DNA from: Alphaproteobacteria bacterium
GTDB taxonomy: Bacteria; Pseudomonadota; Alphaproteobacteria; UBA8366; Aestuariispiraceae
Direction: 5' to 3'
NCBI GenBank assembly: GCA_024743195.1
Contig: JANSXE010000002.1
Location: 428,136-492,135 of the forward strand
Length of the DNA: 64,000 bases
The notes beneath the pieces are model-generated. The model did no database searches and was not told the DNA's origin. It worked only from the letters and a program-made list of their open reading frames with translations. Shown one piece after another: positions 9,832 through 19,541 of the stretch. The translations under genes and the position numbers were made by a program. Every line of letters begins with the position of its first letter. The first letter of the stretch is position 1.

Positions 9832-11079
9832 GTGGGCGAGGACAGGCTGGAGCTTTTGGGAGACTTCCCCTTCAAGCGCCTGGGGGCGCTGTTGGAGGGG
9901 CTCGATCCGCCGGCCGACCGGGCGCCGATCCTGATGCAGATCGGCGAACCGCAGGCGGCGGTCCCGACGAGCGTGATGCGCGACATCGCCGCCTCGGCCG
10001 ATCTGTTCGGGCGTTATCCCGCGCCGGCGGGCGCGGCCGATCACCGCCGCGCGATCGCCGATTGGCTCGGCTGGCGCTACGGCCTGGGCGGGGGCGCGGT
10101 CGACCCGGAGCGTCAGGTCCTCGTCACCAACGGCAGCCGCGAGGCGCTGTTTCAGGCGGCCTTGGCCGCCGCGGCGCGCAAGCGCGCGCGCCTGCCGGAC
10201 GGCGCACGGCCCGCCGTCCTGCTGCCGAACCCGCTCTACCACGTCTATCTCGGCGGCGCCGTGATGGCGGATTGCGAGCTGGTCCCCGTCCCGGCGCGGG
10301 AAACGAGCGGCTTCACGCCGGACTTCGCCTCGGTTCCGGCGGAGATCCTGGACCGTACGGCGCTTTGCTACGTCTGTACGCCGGGCAACCCGACCGGAAC
10401 GGTGGCGCGCCCCGAGGCGCTGGAAGCGATGATCCGCCTCGCCCGGGCGCACGACTTCACGCTCGCGGTCGACGAGTGCTACTCGGAGATCTGGGTCGAC
10501 GCGCCGCCGACCGGCGGGCTGCAGGCGGCGGCCGCGCTGGACGGCGGGGCGTCCGACTTCTCCCACGTCCTGACCTTCAATTCGCTCTCGAAACGCTCCG
10601 GCGCGCCGGGGCTGCGGTGCGGCTTCGTCGCCGGCGACGCGGGCCTGATCGCCGACCTGGCGCGGGTGCGCAGCTATGGCGGCGCGACCGTGCCCGGCCC
10701 GCTGCAGGCCGCCGCGGCCGCTCTCTGGCGCGAGGAGACCCATGTCGAGGCCAACCGCGCGCTGTATTGCGCGCTGATCGACGTCGCCGCGGAGGAGCTG
10801 TCTGGCCTGCCCGGCTTCCGGCGCCCGGAAGCCGCCTTTTTCCTGTGGCTCGATGTGCGCGAGACGGCCGGCGACGGCGAGGCGGCGGCCAAGCGCCTGT
10901 GGGTCGAGGAGGGGATCAAGGCGATGCCCGGCCGCTACATGGCCCGGCCGGCGGCGCCCGGCGCCGCCGCGACGCCCGGCGATCCGTATGTGCGCATCGC
11001 GCTGGTGCACGACCCGCAGACGGTGCGCGACGCCTGCCGGCGCATCGCGGCCGCGCTGTCGCGCGGCCGGCGAGACTGA
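9832..11079 (+). CDS. Class I/II aminotransferase, DapC-like
   Basis: The 415-residue fold type I PLP enzyme has NPTG at 186-189, D214 and Y217 (AVDECYSE) and the Schiff-base lysine K254 in NSLSKRSG. An N-terminus of the form DFPFKRLGALL resembles succinyldiaminopimelate aminotransferase (DapC) of the lysine and peptidoglycan pathway, but LL-DAP aminotransferase or other class I enzymes are possible. I chose the GTG at 9832, preceded by AGCGAGG, over the 41-codon longer frame from 9709, which adds basic residues without homology. It is followed by ftsK after 39 bases. Confidence 0.85.
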   Translation: MGEDRLELLGDFPFKRLGALLEGLDPPADRAPILMQIGEPQAAVPTSVMRDIAASADLFGRYPAPAGAADHRRAIADWLGWRYGLGGGAVDPERQVLVTNGSREALFQAALAAAARKRARLPDGARPAVLLPNPLYHVYLGGAVMADCELVPVPARETSGFTPDFASVPAEILDRTALCYVCTPGNPTGTVARPEALEAMIRLARAHDFTLAVDECYSEIWVDAPPTGGLQAAAALDGGASDFSHVLTFNSLSKRSGAPGLRCGFVAGDAGLIADLARVRSYGGATVPGPLQAAAAALWREETHVEANRALYCALIDVAAEELSGLPGFRRPEAAFFLWLDVRETAGDGEAAAKRLWVEEGIKAMPGRYMARPAAPGAAATPGDPYVRIALVHDPQTVRDACRRIAAALSRGRRD

Positions 11080-11118
11080 GCCGCACGCGTCGGCGCAGAA
11101 GGGACGAACGGTGAGACC

Positions 11119-13530
11119 ATGACCGCAGACAGCCGCAAGACCGCCTTCCTGCCCGACGGCGTCGCCGACATGCTGAAGCGCCGCGCGGTGGAGCTTGCGG
11201 GCGTCGGCCTGATCGCGCTTGCGCTCGCCTACCTGGCCGCGCTGCTCACCTTTCACGCGGGCGACCCCTCGCTCAACGTCGCGACCGATCGGGCGCCGCG
11301 CAACCTGCTGGGCGGGCCCGGCGCCGCGGTGGCCGATCTGGCGCTGCAGAGCCTGGGCGCGGCGGCCGGGCTGCTGGCCCCGATCGCGGCGGCCTGGGGC
11401 TGGCGCCTGGTGGTCGACCGGCGCGTGCCGCATGGCTGGATCCGGCTTGCGCTGACGCCGGCGGCCGTGCTGCCGGCCGCCGTGGCGCTGGCCGCCGCCG
11501 TCTTCGAGGCCCCGTCGGCCTGGCCGACGGCGGCCGGACCCGGCGGCTTCGTCGGCGCGCTCGCCGTCGAGCGTCTGGCGGCCCTGTTTCCGGCGGCCCC
11601 CATGGGCTGGACCGCGCTGGGGGTCGGTCTCGCGGCGCTGGTCGCGACGCTCTATGTCATGGGGATCACGCCCGGCGAATGGGCGACGCTCGGCCGGCGC
11701 ACCGCGGGCGGCGTGGGCGCGACCGGCGGCGCGATCCGCGGCGCGGTGCGCGAGGCGGGCGGCGTCGCGCCGGCGGCGCTGGCGCTGCTGCGCCGCCGCG
11801 GCGGGGAGCGGGTCGAGCCGACGCTGTCGCCCGCCCCGGGCGCGACGGCGCCCGCCAAGGCGGCGAAGACCGAACGCGCCGCGCCCAAGGCGCGACCGAC
11901 CCGCGCGGACCGGGTGGAGGATCGGGCCAAGACCGCGCCCTCCAAGCGCGCCGGAAACGACCGGCAGCGCCAACTCGACCTGCCGCCGCCGGACGGGACG
12001 GTGCGGCTTCCGACCCTGGACCTGCTGGACGACGTGGAGATCGACCAGGCCGCCCAGAGCCAGAACCGCGAGGGGCTGGAGCAGAACGCGCGCATGCTGG
12101 AGGGCGTGCTGGAGGATTTCGGGATCAAGGGCGAGATCGTGAAGGTGCGCCCCGGCCCGGTCGTCACGCTCTACGAGCTGGAGCCGGCGCCCGGCACCAA
12201 GACCAGCCGCGTGATCGGGCTCTCGGACGACATCGCGCGCTCGATGAGCGCGGTCTCCGTGCGCATCGCCACCGTGCCCGGCCGCTCCGTCATCGGCATC
12301 GAGCTGCCGAACGCCAAGCGCGAGATGGTGGGGCTGCGGGAGCTCCTGGCCTCCAACGCCTACGAGCACGCCCGCTCCAAGCTTCCCGTCGTGCTGGGCA
12401 AGGACATCGGCGGCGCGGCCGAGATCGCCGATCTCGCCGGCATGCCGCATCTCCTGGTCGCGGGCACCACGGGGTCGGGCAAGTCGGTCGGCCTGAACGC
12501 GATGATCCTCTCCCTGCTCTACAAGCTGACGCCGGATCAGTGCCGCTTCATCATGATCGACCCGAAGATGCTGGAGCTCAGCGTCTACGACGCGATCCCG
12601 CATCTTCTCGCGCCCGTCGTGACCGACCCGAAGAAGGCGGTCGTCGCGCTGAAATGGACCGTGCGCGAGATGGAGGACCGCTACCGCGCCATGTCGAAGC
12701 TCTCGGTCCGCAACGTCGAGGGCTACAACAAGCGCGTCGCCGAAGCCGCCAAGAAGGGCGAGGTCATCACCCGCACGGTGCAGACCGGCTTCGATCAGGA
12801 GACCGGCAAGCCGATCTTCGAGGAGGAGCCGCTCGACCTGACGCCGCTGCCCTACATCGTCGTCATCGTCGACGAGATGGCGGACCTGATGCTGGTCGCC
12901 GGCAAGGACATCGAGGCCTCGATCCAGCGGCTGGCGCAGATGGCGCGCGCCGCCGGCATCCACCTCATCATGGCGACCCAGCGCCCCTCCGTCGACGTCA
13001 TCACCGGCACCATCAAGGCGAACTTCCCGACCCGGATCAGCTTCATGGTGACCAGCAAGATCGACAGCCGCACGATCCTCGGCGAGCAGGGGGCCGAGCA
13101 GCTCCTGGGCAAGGGCGACATGCTGTTCATGGCGGGCGGCGGGCGCATCACCCGCATCCACGGCCCCTTCGTCGACGACAGCGAGGTCGAGGCCGTCTGC
13201 CGCTATCTGCGCCATCAGGCGGAGCCGGACTATCTTGACGCGGTGACCGACGAGGACGACATGTCGGGCGGCTTCGACACCGACGTCAGCGGCGCGACCG
13301 GCGGCTTCGGCGCCGCGGCCGGCGGCGGGGCGGAGGAATCGCTCTACGACCAGGCGGTCGCCCTGGTGGCGCGGGAGGGCAAGTGCTCGACCAGCTTCAT
13401 CCAGCGCCACCTGCAGATCGGCTACAACCGCGCCGCCCGCATCGTCGAGCAGATGGAGAAGGAGGGCGTCGTGAGCGCCGCCAACCATGTGGGCAAACGC
13501 GACGTTCTGGTGGGCGACCACGGTGGCTGA
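11119..13530 (+). CDS. ftsK: DNA translocase FtsK
   Basis: The 803-residue protein couples chromosome segregation to division. Four hydrophobic segments in the first 190 residues anchor it in the membrane. A Pro/Ala/Lys-rich linker (about 225-290) is short for the family. The motor has Walker A GTTGSGKS (449-456), Walker [13 protein letters not shown] (near 580-591) and the [13 protein letters not shown] arginine-finger region. The last 65 residues form the winged-helix gamma domain that reads KOPS ([24 protein letters not shown]). It is followed at once by lolA, a common order in alphaproteobacteria. Confidence 0.97.
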   Translation: MTADSRKTAFLPDGVADMLKRRAVELAGVGLIALALAYLAALLTFHAGDPSLNVATDRAPRNLLGGPGAAVADLALQSLGAAAGLLAPIAAAWGWRLVVDRRVPHGWIRLALTPAAVLPAAVALAAAVFEAPSAWPTAAGPGGFVGALAVERLAALFPAAPMGWTALGVGLAALVATLYVMGITPGEWATLGRRTAGGVGATGGAIRGAVREAGGVAPAALALLRRRGGERVEPTLSPAPGATAPAKAAKTERAAPKARPTRADRVEDRAKTAPSKRAGNDRQRQLDLPPPDGTVRLPTLDLLDDVEIDQAAQSQNREGLEQNARMLEGVLEDFGIKGEIVKVRPGPVVTLYELEPAPGTKTSRVIGLSDDIARSMSAVSVRIATVPGRSVIGIELPNAKREMVGLRELLASNAYEHARSKLPVVLGKDIGGAAEIADLAGMPHLLVAGTTGSGKSVGLNAMILSLLYKLTPDQCRFIMIDPKMLELSVYDAIPHLLAPVVTDPKKAVVALKWTVREMEDRYRAMSKLSVRNVEGYNKRVAEAAKKGEVITRTVQTGFDQETGKPIFEEEPLDLTPLPYIVVIVDEMADLMLVAGKDIEASIQRLAQMARAAGIHLIMATQRPSVDVITGTIKANFPTRISFMVTSKIDSRTILGEQGAEQLLGKGDMLFMAGGGRITRIHGPFVDDSEVEAVCRYLRHQAEPDYLDAVTDEDDMSGGFDTDVSGATGGFGAAAGGGAEESLYDQAVALVAREGKCSTSFIQRHLQIGYNRAARIVEQMEKEGVVSAANHVGKRDVLVGDHGG

Positions 13531-13546
13531 GGCCCGTGGCGTCCGG

Positions 13547-14179
13547 ATGCGACGGGCGGCGCGCGCCCTGCTGGCCGTGTGTCTGTCGACGCTCCTCGGC
13601 GCGCCCGCGGCCGCCGAGAGCGAGGCGGCCGAGAGCGAGTCCGAGCTGATCCAGCGGGTCGAAGCCTATTTCGACGGCGTCACGACCCTGGAATCGCGCT
13701 TCATCCAGACCAATCCCGACGGCGCCTATGTCGACGGGGTGATCCGCCTGCAGCGCCCCGGCCGCATGCGCATCGAATACGCGCCGGAGGCCGGGCTCGA
13801 GGTGATCGCCAACGGCGCCTTCTTCATCTTGGTCGACCACAGGTTGGAAGAGGCGACCTATCTGCCGCTCGAGGCGACCCCGGCGCATCTGCTGCTGCGC
13901 GAGGATTTCCGGCTCGGCGAGGAGATTTCGGTGCTCGGCGTCGATCGCGGGGCCGGGCTGGTCCGGCTCGCGCTCGCGCGCAAGGGGGAAGAGGCGGCCG
14001 GGACCGTGACGGTCACGCTCAACGCCGACCCGCTGCAGCTGCGCCAATGGATCGTCGAGGACGCACAGGGCCAGCGCACCCGGGTCACCCTGCTCGACCC
14101 GCGCTTCGGCCTCGTCTTCGACCCGGATCTCTTCACCTTCGACAACCCCTACGGCCGCCGCCCGGGCGGCGGGAACTGA
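13547..14179 (+). CDS. lolA: Outer-membrane lipoprotein carrier LolA
   Basis: About 210 residues with a signal peptide (RRAARALLAVCLSTLLGAPAAAES). The mature part is a LolA beta-sheet domain: TTLESRFIQTNPDG, RPGRMRIEYAPE and DPLQLRQWIVEDAQGQRTRVTL. It would ferry lipoproteins across the periplasm. The start is uncertain: ATG 13547 is used here, but a GTG at 13523 overlapping the ftsK stop would also give an acceptable signal peptide. The last codons and the stop lie inside a 14-bp tandem repeat. Confidence 0.9.
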   Translation: MRRAARALLAVCLSTLLGAPAAAESEAAESESELIQRVEAYFDGVTTLESRFIQTNPDGAYVDGVIRLQRPGRMRIEYAPEAGLEVIANGAFFILVDHRLEEATYLPLEATPAHLLLREDFRLGEEISVLGVDRGAGLVRLALARKGEEAAGTVTVTLNADPLQLRQWIVEDAQGQRTRVTLLDPRFGLVFDPDLFTFDNPYGRRPGGGN

Positions 14180-14212
14180 CCGGGGGGAACTGACCGGCGG
14201 GAACTGACCGGA
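14171..14212 (+). repeat. Three 14-bp tandem repeats over the lolA stop codon
   Basis: GGGAACTGACCGG plus one variable base occurs three times head to tail. The first unit supplies the last codons and the TGA of lolA. The other two are non-coding. Confidence 0.95.
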
Positions 14213-14311
14213 GCGGGCGCGCGCCCCGCTTGTGACGGGCGGGCAGGCGGCGTAGGGTCGGGAGCGTCGGCTCGCGCAAGAGCGCTCCACGCTTTCGAGG
14301 ACCCTCTCGTC

Positions 14312-15115
14312 ATGACCAGTCAACCCGGGCCTGCGCGCCCCAAGCCCTTGATCGGCGTCACCGCCTGCCTGCACCGGAACGAGGACGGCTCGGTCTATTT
14401 CAAGGTGGGCGAGAAATACGTGATGGCGATCGCCGACATGGCGGACGCCATCCCCGTGATGCTGCCGCCGCTGGGCGAGACGACGGATTTCGACGGGGTG
14501 CTGGACCGGCTCGACGGCCTGTTCCTGACCGGCAGCCCGTCGAATGTGGAGCCGCATCACTACCAGGGCCCGACGGCGCGCGCGGGCGTGGAGAAGGACC
14601 CGGCGCGCGACGCCACGACGCTGCCGCTGATCCGCCGGGCGCTCGAGCGCGAGGTCCCGCTCTTCGCGGTCTGCCGCGGCCATCAGGAATTGAATGTCGC
14701 GCTCGGCGGCTCGCTGCACCAGCATGTGGAGGAGCTGCCCGGCAAGCGCGACCACCGCATGCAGCGCGACCTGCCGCTCGAAGCCCGCTACGGGCAATCC
14801 CACCCGGTGACGATCGAGCCGGGCGGCCTTCTGGCCGCGATCAACGGCGCGGCCGGCGACGTGATGGTGAACAGCCTGCACGCGCAAGGAATCGACCGGC
14901 TGGCCGACGGGCTTGCGGTTGAGGCGGTCAGCGACGACGGCGTGATCGAGGCGGTCAGCGTCACGGGCGCGCGCGCCTTCGCGCTCGGCGTGCAATGGCA
15001 TCCGGAGCACCGCACGGCGCTCGCCTGGCCGCTGTCGCAAAAGATGTTCAAGGCCTTCGGGGCCGCCGCCGCCCGCCGCGCGGAGGCCCGCGCCGCCGGC
15101 CGCCGCGCCGCCTGA
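14312..15115 (+). CDS. Peptidase C26 / gamma-glutamyl-GABA hydrolase-like glutamine amidotransferase
   Basis: The 267-residue class I glutamine amidotransferase-fold hydrolase resembles PuuD. The nucleophile is C121 in FAVCRGHQELN, and H230 with E232 in VQWHPEH complete the triad. DGLFLTGSPSNVEPHHY is typical for the gamma-glutamyl-GABA hydrolase group. The natural substrate may be another gamma-glutamyl amide. No other putrescine genes are nearby. The C-terminal tail (AAARRAEARAAGRRAA) is low complexity. Confidence 0.85.
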   Translation: MTSQPGPARPKPLIGVTACLHRNEDGSVYFKVGEKYVMAIADMADAIPVMLPPLGETTDFDGVLDRLDGLFLTGSPSNVEPHHYQGPTARAGVEKDPARDATTLPLIRRALEREVPLFAVCRGHQELNVALGGSLHQHVEELPGKRDHRMQRDLPLEARYGQSHPVTIEPGGLLAAINGAAGDVMVNSLHAQGIDRLADGLAVEAVSDDGVIEAVSVTGARAFALGVQWHPEHRTALAWPLSQKMFKAFGAAAARRAEARAAGRRAA

Positions 15116-15136
15116 TCCGCGCCCCGAGCCGGTCCC

Positions 15137-15928
15137 ATGCGCATCGTCACCTGGAACATCAACTCCGTGCGTCTGCGCCTGCCGCTGTTGCAGCGGCTGG
15201 TGGAGGACCTCGACCCGGACGTCGTCCTGCTGCAGGAGACCAAGGTTCAGGACCCCCAGTTTCCGCTCAAGGACATCGCAAAATTAGGCCTCACGCATAG
15301 CGCAATCCGTGGGATGAAGAGTTACAATGGTGTCGCGATCCTCTCCAAGCATCCGCTGACGGACCCGGACGGGCATGATTGGGTCGGTCGGGACGACGCG
15401 CGCCACGTGCTCGCCACCCTCCCGAACGGGGTCGAGATCCACTCGCTCTACGTCCCCGCGGGCGGCGACGAGCCCGATCCGGCGGTGAACGACAAGTTCC
15501 GCCACAAGCTCGATTTCGTCTCCGAAATGACCGACTGGTTCCCGCGCGCCCGCGACCCCAAGGCGCCGATCCTGCTGGCGGGCGATCTGAACATCGCGCC
15601 CTTGGAGTCCGACGTCTGGTCGCACAAGCAGCTGCTCAAGGTCGTCAGCCACACGCCGGTCGAGACCGAGGGGCTGGCCCGGGCGCAGGAGGCCTTCGGC
15701 TGGATCGACGCCATGCGCGCCCACACCCCGGCGCCGGAGCGGCTCTACACCTGGTGGAGCTACCGGGCGAAGGACTGGCGCGCGGCCGACCGCGGTCGGC
15801 GGCTCGACCATGTCTGGCTGTCGCCGGGGCTGGAGGGGACGCTCCGCGCCATGCGCGTGATCGAGGATGCGCGCGGCTGGGAGAAGCCCTCGGACCACGC
15901 CCCGGTGGTGGTCGATCTGGATCTTTGA
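15137..15928 (+). CDS. xthA: Exodeoxyribonuclease III
   Basis: The 263-residue Mg-dependent AP endonuclease and 3'-5' exonuclease acts in base-excision repair. N7 (WNINS), E34 (LLQETKVQD), the GDLN motif (LLAGDLNIAP) and the final SDHAPVVVD with its catalytic histidine are present. ATG 15137 lies 21 bases after the preceding gene. It has the usual length for the family. Confidence 0.95.
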   Translation: MRIVTWNINSVRLRLPLLQRLVEDLDPDVVLLQETKVQDPQFPLKDIAKLGLTHSAIRGMKSYNGVAILSKHPLTDPDGHDWVGRDDARHVLATLPNGVEIHSLYVPAGGDEPDPAVNDKFRHKLDFVSEMTDWFPRARDPKAPILLAGDLNIAPLESDVWSHKQLLKVVSHTPVETEGLARAQEAFGWIDAMRAHTPAPERLYTWWSYRAKDWRAADRGRRLDHVWLSPGLEGTLRAMRVIEDARGWEKPSDHAPVVVDLDL

Positions 15929-15952
15929 GGCGGCCGCGCCGGCCGCGCCTCC

Positions 15953-15994
15953 CTCCTTCGAGACGCCGCCTGACGGCGGCTCGTCAGGATGAGG
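15953..15994 (+). repeat. Dispersed repeat type 2, left copy
   Basis: It begins CTCCTTCGAGACG and ends TCAGGATGAGG, with an inner hairpin CCGCC-TGAC-GGCGG. Elements of this shape (CCTTCGAGACG...GGATGAGG) are common in alphaproteobacterial intergenic DNA. The copy at 16211-16250 is its inverted partner. Confidence 0.7.
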
Positions 15995-16022
15995 CGGCCC
16001 GGCGCCGTCGAGCGGCCCCAAG

Positions 16023-16135
16023 CTCATCCCGGCCGCAGCGAGAGCGGAGAGCCGGGAGCCAGAGCGGCTCGCTAAGGCTTGCGCTTGCCGCTCCTGGGTC
16101 CCCGCTCGGCCTTGCGGCCGTCCGGGGGGACGATG
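16023..16135 (-). repeat. Dispersed palindromic repeat type 1, diverged inverted copy
   Basis: Read on the minus strand it carries ACGGCCGCAAGGCCGAGC, then ACCCAGGAGCGG, CTCTGGCTCCCGG and CCGGGATGA. These blocks match in order the copies at 56787-56895 and 56917-57028. The outer arm is decayed (GTCCCCCCGG instead of GTCATCCCGG). Confidence 0.75.
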
Positions 16136-16210
16136 CGCCGGGGATGGGACGGCTCGGCGTCTGGCGGCGGCTGAGGATGAGGGCTGACCGCCTGCATTCG
16201 AAGCAAATCC

Positions 16211-16250
16211 CCTCACCCCGAGGAGGGCGAGACAGCGCCCGTCTCGAAGG
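16211..16250 (-). repeat. Dispersed repeat type 2, right copy (inverted)
   Basis: The reverse strand reads CCTTCGAGACGGGCG...CTCGGGGTGAGG, corresponding to the copy at 15953-15994 with substitutions in the middle. Confidence 0.65.
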
Positions 16251-16276
16251 GCGCGGCCCGGTGCGTCGGGCCTATG

Positions 16277-16768
16277 TCACCCAAGCCATTCGATCAGATG
16301 ATAGCGCCCGGGCTTCACGCCGTCGGGCAGCGGCAGCGCCGTCGCGCCGGGCAGGCGCAGCGGCTGGTCGCTGGCCAGCACCGCGCCGGGGGCCAGCAAC
16401 GGCGGCAGCAGCCGGCTGATCTCCGCGGCCAGCGCCGCATTGCGCGCCGCCTCGCCGGTGCCGATGTCGCTGTGCACCAGCACGGCCTGGCCGCCGAGCG
16501 TGTCGGCCGCGCGGGCCAGCGTCTCCGTCACGTCGCCCAGGAACAGCCGGTCCGCCGGCGGGATGCAGTCGGGGTGCGCGCGCACCTCCCGCTCGAAGAC
16601 GTAGAGCGCGCGCTCCGGCAGGATCTCGCGCAGATGGTCGTAGGTCCGCCCGTTGCCGAGCCCGAGTTCGAGCACGACGCCGGGCCGGTCCGCGATCCGC
16701 CGGGCGGCGTCGTCGAGGCAGGCGCGCTGGGCTTCGAGGCGGCGGATGGCGGAATCGAGGCGGGACAT
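16277..16768 (-). CDS. Class I SAM-dependent methyltransferase (Methyltransf_17-like)
   Basis: The 163-residue protein has a SAM-binding VVLELGLGNGRTYDHL (31-46), an acidic strand end (YVFERE) and the family's typical start MSRLDSAIRRLEAQRACLD. ATG 16768 is chosen because the upstream extension (to 17017) overlaps the divergent glycosyltransferase gene and is low complexity. Small stand-alone members of this group have no assigned substrate. It is divergent from the glycan operon with a shared 178-base regulatory gap, so a role in that pathway is possible but unproven. Confidence 0.8.
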   Translation of the reverse strand: MSRLDSAIRRLEAQRACLDDAARRIADRPGVVLELGLGNGRTYDHLREILPERALYVFEREVRAHPDCIPPADRLFLGDVTETLARAADTLGGQAVLVHSDIGTGEAARNAALAAEISRLLPPLLAPGAVLASDQPLRLPGATALPLPDGVKPGRYHLIEWLG

Positions 16769-16946
16769 GGCGGAACGGTCTCCGGCGGGGCGGGCGGCTG
16801 CGGGACGGGCGGCTGCGCTTTTCCCATAAGGGTCGCGGGCCTGTAACGCAATCGCAGTTGCCGCCGCGACCTCCGATGGCCTAGTGTTCCCGCTTTCGGG
16901 CGCGGCGCCGGGAGCCCCGGCGCCGAAGAGGACGGCGGCGAGGGCC

Positions 16947-18257
16947 ATGACGGGCGAGACGGAGAGCGGCGCGCTGCCCCCGGGGCCGACGCGTTTCGAC
17001 AGGGTCGGCCGGCGCACGCCGCGGCCGGAGCGCGCCGCGTCCGGCGGCCAGGCGCGCGTCCTGCTCTACAGCCACGACACCTTCGGATTGGGGCATCTGC
17101 GGCGCTGCCGCGCGATCGCGCATGCGCTGGTGGCCCGCAACAAGGATCTGTCGGTCCTGATTCTTTCCGGCTCGCCGATCATCGGCAGCTTCGATTTCCG
17201 CGCCCGCGTCGATTTCGTGCGCATCCCGGGCGTCATCAAGCTGCGCAACGGCGATTACACCTCGCTGAAGCTGCATATCGACATCGAGGACACGCTGGAC
17301 CTGCGCGCCTCAATCATCCACCACACCGCGGAGACCTTCGACCCCGACCTCTTCATCGTCGACAAGGAGCCCTTGGGCCTGCGCGGCGAGGTGGAGGAGA
17401 CGCTGTGGATGCTGAAGGCCCGCGGCGTGCCGCGCGTGCTGGGCCTGCGGGACGTGATGGACGATCCCGACCTGCTCGGCCCGGAGTGGGAGCGCAAGAA
17501 CGTCCTGCCGGCGCTGTCGGACCTCTATGACGATATCTGGGTCTACGGTCTGCCGCAGATCTGCGAGCCGCTGGCGGGGCTGGAGATTCCCGCCTCCGTC
17601 ACCCGCAAGATGAGCTACACCGGCTATCTGGAGCGCCGCGCGCCGCGGGACTATAGCGGACACGGGCCGGCGGCGAAGTTCGACGCCCCCTACATCCTGG
17701 TGACCCCGGGCGGCGGCGGAGACGGAGAGGACATGGTCGACAGCGTGCTGCGCGCCTACGAGGCCGATCCGGCGCTGCCGCATCCGGCGCTGATCGTCTT
17801 CGGGCCCTTCATGCACAGCGACCGGCAGACGGAGTTCCTGGCCCGGGCCGAGCGGCTGCCCACCGTCGACTGCCTCACCTTCGAGGCGCATATGGAGGCG
17901 CTGATGGAGCGGGCGGTGGCCGTCGTCGCCATGGGCGGCTACAACACCTTCTGCGAGATCCTGTCCTTCGACAAGCCGGCGCTGATCGTGCCGCGCACCC
18001 GCCCGCGGCGCGAGCAGCTGATCCGCGCCAGTCGCGCGGCCGAACTCGGTCTCGTCGCCATGCTGCGCGACGAAGAGGCGCGCGATCCGACCCGCATGGC
18101 GACCGCCCTGCGCACCCTGCCGCAGCAGCCGAAGCCGTCCGAGCGGGTGGTGCCCGGGCTGCTGGACGGGCTCGACAATGTCGACCGGCTGGCCCGGCGG
18201 CTGATCGACCGCCCGCGCCGCCCGCAGCCGCTGGAGTTGGTCGAGCGCCGGGCCTGA
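16947..18257 (+). CDS. MurG-like glycosyltransferase (GT28 type), first of the glycan operon
   Basis: The 436-residue GT-B protein has an acceptor-domain glycine loop SHDTFGLGHLRRCRAIAHAL (42-61). The C-terminal half has the sugar-nucleotide site VTPGGGGDGEDM and MGGYNTFCEILSFDKPALIVPR, as in MurG and related transferases. It lacks membrane helices and is probably a peripheral inner-membrane enzyme. ATG 16947 follows GCGAGGG. A 30-residue basic N-terminal arm precedes the fold. The gene at 21416 is a paralogue. Donor and acceptor are unknown. Confidence 0.82.
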   Translation: MTGETESGALPPGPTRFDRVGRRTPRPERAASGGQARVLLYSHDTFGLGHLRRCRAIAHALVARNKDLSVLILSGSPIIGSFDFRARVDFVRIPGVIKLRNGDYTSLKLHIDIEDTLDLRASIIHHTAETFDPDLFIVDKEPLGLRGEVEETLWMLKARGVPRVLGLRDVMDDPDLLGPEWERKNVLPALSDLYDDIWVYGLPQICEPLAGLEIPASVTRKMSYTGYLERRAPRDYSGHGPAAKFDAPYILVTPGGGGDGEDMVDSVLRAYEADPALPHPALIVFGPFMHSDRQTEFLARAERLPTVDCLTFEAHMEALMERAVAVVAMGGYNTFCEILSFDKPALIVPRTRPRREQLIRASRAAELGLVAMLRDEEARDPTRMATALRTLPQQPKPSERVVPGLLDGLDNVDRLARRLIDRPRRPQPLELVERRA

Positions 18258-18314
18258 GGGCGCGCCGGGCGGCCCGACGCCGATATGGATCGAGTGCGAA
18301 ACGAACAGGGGGCG

Positions 18315-19541
18315 ATGACCGCGGTCGCGTTCATTCTCAAGGGCTATCCGCGGCTGTCCGAGACCTTCATCGCGCAGGAAATCCGGGGTCTCGAGCGCCG
18401 GGGGCTCGATATCCGCCTCGTCAGCCTGCGCCACCCGACCGATGCGGCCCGCCATCCGATCCACGCGGAGATCGACGCGCCTGTCCTCTATCTGCCCGAA
18501 TATCTCAAGGACCAGCCGGGCCGCGTGCGGCGCGGCTGGCGGGCGGCGCGGCGGCTGCCCGGCTACGCGGCGGCGCGCCGGCGCTGGCTCGCCGACCTCC
18601 GGCGCGATCCGACGGCCAACCGCGTCCGGCGCTTCGGGCAGGCCTGCGTGCTGGCGGCCGAGCTGCCGGCGGATGTGGGGCGGCTGCACTTCCACTTCCT
18701 GCATACGCCGGCCAGCGTCGCGCGCTATGCGGCCCTGATGCGCGGCCTGCCCTTCAGCGGCTCGGCCCACGCCAAGGACATCTGGACGACGCCCGATTGG
18801 GACCTGGCCGAGAAACTGGCGGAGGCCGACTGGGTCGCGACCTGCACCGCGTCCGGCGCGGCCCGTCTTCGGACGCTGGCCCCCGATCCGGCGCGCGTCG
18901 CGCTGGTCTATCACGGGATCGATCTCGCCCGCTTCCCGCCGCCTCCCGCGACTGCGCGCCCGGCGGGCGGACCGGTCACGCTGCTGTCGGTGGGGCGGCT
19001 GGTGGCGAAGAAGGGCTATGACGATCTGATCGACGCGCTCGCCCGGCTGCCGGCCGATCTCGACTGGCGCCTCGTGCAGATCGGCGGCGGCGATCTGGCG
19101 GAGCCCCTGCGCCGGCGCGCTGAGGCGGCCGGGATCGCCGACCGGATCGCCTGGCGCGGTCCGCAGCCGCAGGAGGCGGTGCTGACGGCCCTGCGCGCGG
19201 CGGACCTGTTCGTGCTCGCCAGCAAGATCGCCGCCGACGGCGACCGGGACGGCCTGCCTAACGTGCTGATGGAGGCGCAGAGCCAGGGCCTGCCCGTGCT
19301 CGCCACCGCGGTCTCTGCGATCCCGGAGCTGATCCGGGACGGCGAGACGGGTCGTCTGGTCCCGCCGGAGGACCCCGCCGCCCTGGCCGAAGCGTTGGCC
19401 GGGCTGATCGCGGACCCGGACGCCCGCGCCCGGCTCGGCGCCGCCGGCGCGGCGCGCGTGCGCACCGAATTCGATGCGGCGCGCTGTCTCGACGCCCTCA
19501 CCGATCGTTTCGGTCTCGAAACCGTGGGGCGCGCGGCGTGA
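18315..19541 (+). CDS. GT4-family glycosyltransferase
   Basis: The 408-residue GT-B enzyme opens with AFILKGYPRLSETFIAQEI, the hallmark of exopolysaccharide GT4 transferases such as colanic-acid types. HFHFLHTPAS and SGSAHAKDIW belong to the acceptor domain, and LLSVGRLVAKKGYDDLI starts the donor domain. The EX7E-like site lies in DGLPNVLMEAQSQGLPVLATAVSAIPE. ATG 18315 follows CAGGGGGCG and is preferred to an ATG at 18285. Its TGA overlaps the GTG of the next gene. Confidence 0.88.
   Translation: MTAVAFILKGYPRLSETFIAQEIRGLERRGLDIRLVSLRHPTDAARHPIHAEIDAPVLYLPEYLKDQPGRVRRGWRAARRLPGYAAARRRWLADLRRDPTANRVRRFGQACVLAAELPADVGRLHFHFLHTPASVARYAALMRGLPFSGSAHAKDIWTTPDWDLAEKLAEADWVATCTASGAARLRTLAPDPARVALVYHGIDLARFPPPPATARPAGGPVTLLSVGRLVAKKGYDDLIDALARLPADLDWRLVQIGGGDLAEPLRRRAEAAGIADRIAWRGPQPQEAVLTALRAADLFVLASKIAADGDRDGLPNVLMEAQSQGLPVLATAVSAIPELIRDGETGRLVPPEDPAALAEALAGLIADPDARARLGAAGAARVRTEFDAARCLDALTDRFGLETVGRAA

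Larger units (their letters stand above)
15929..16276. other. Repeat-filled intergenic region between xthA and a methyltransferase gene
   Basis: This 348-base interval between convergent genes has no supported gene. It is built from two inverted copies of one short repeat (15953-15994 and 16211-16250) enclosing one copy of a longer palindromic repeat (16023-16135). Confidence 0.7.

Noticed and set aside
9676..13521. A 1281-codon open frame antisense to the aminotransferase and ftsK genes
   Set aside because: It is a by-product of high GC codon use. Its translation is rich in Arg, Gly and Ala and has no domain, while the opposite strand carries conserved motifs throughout.
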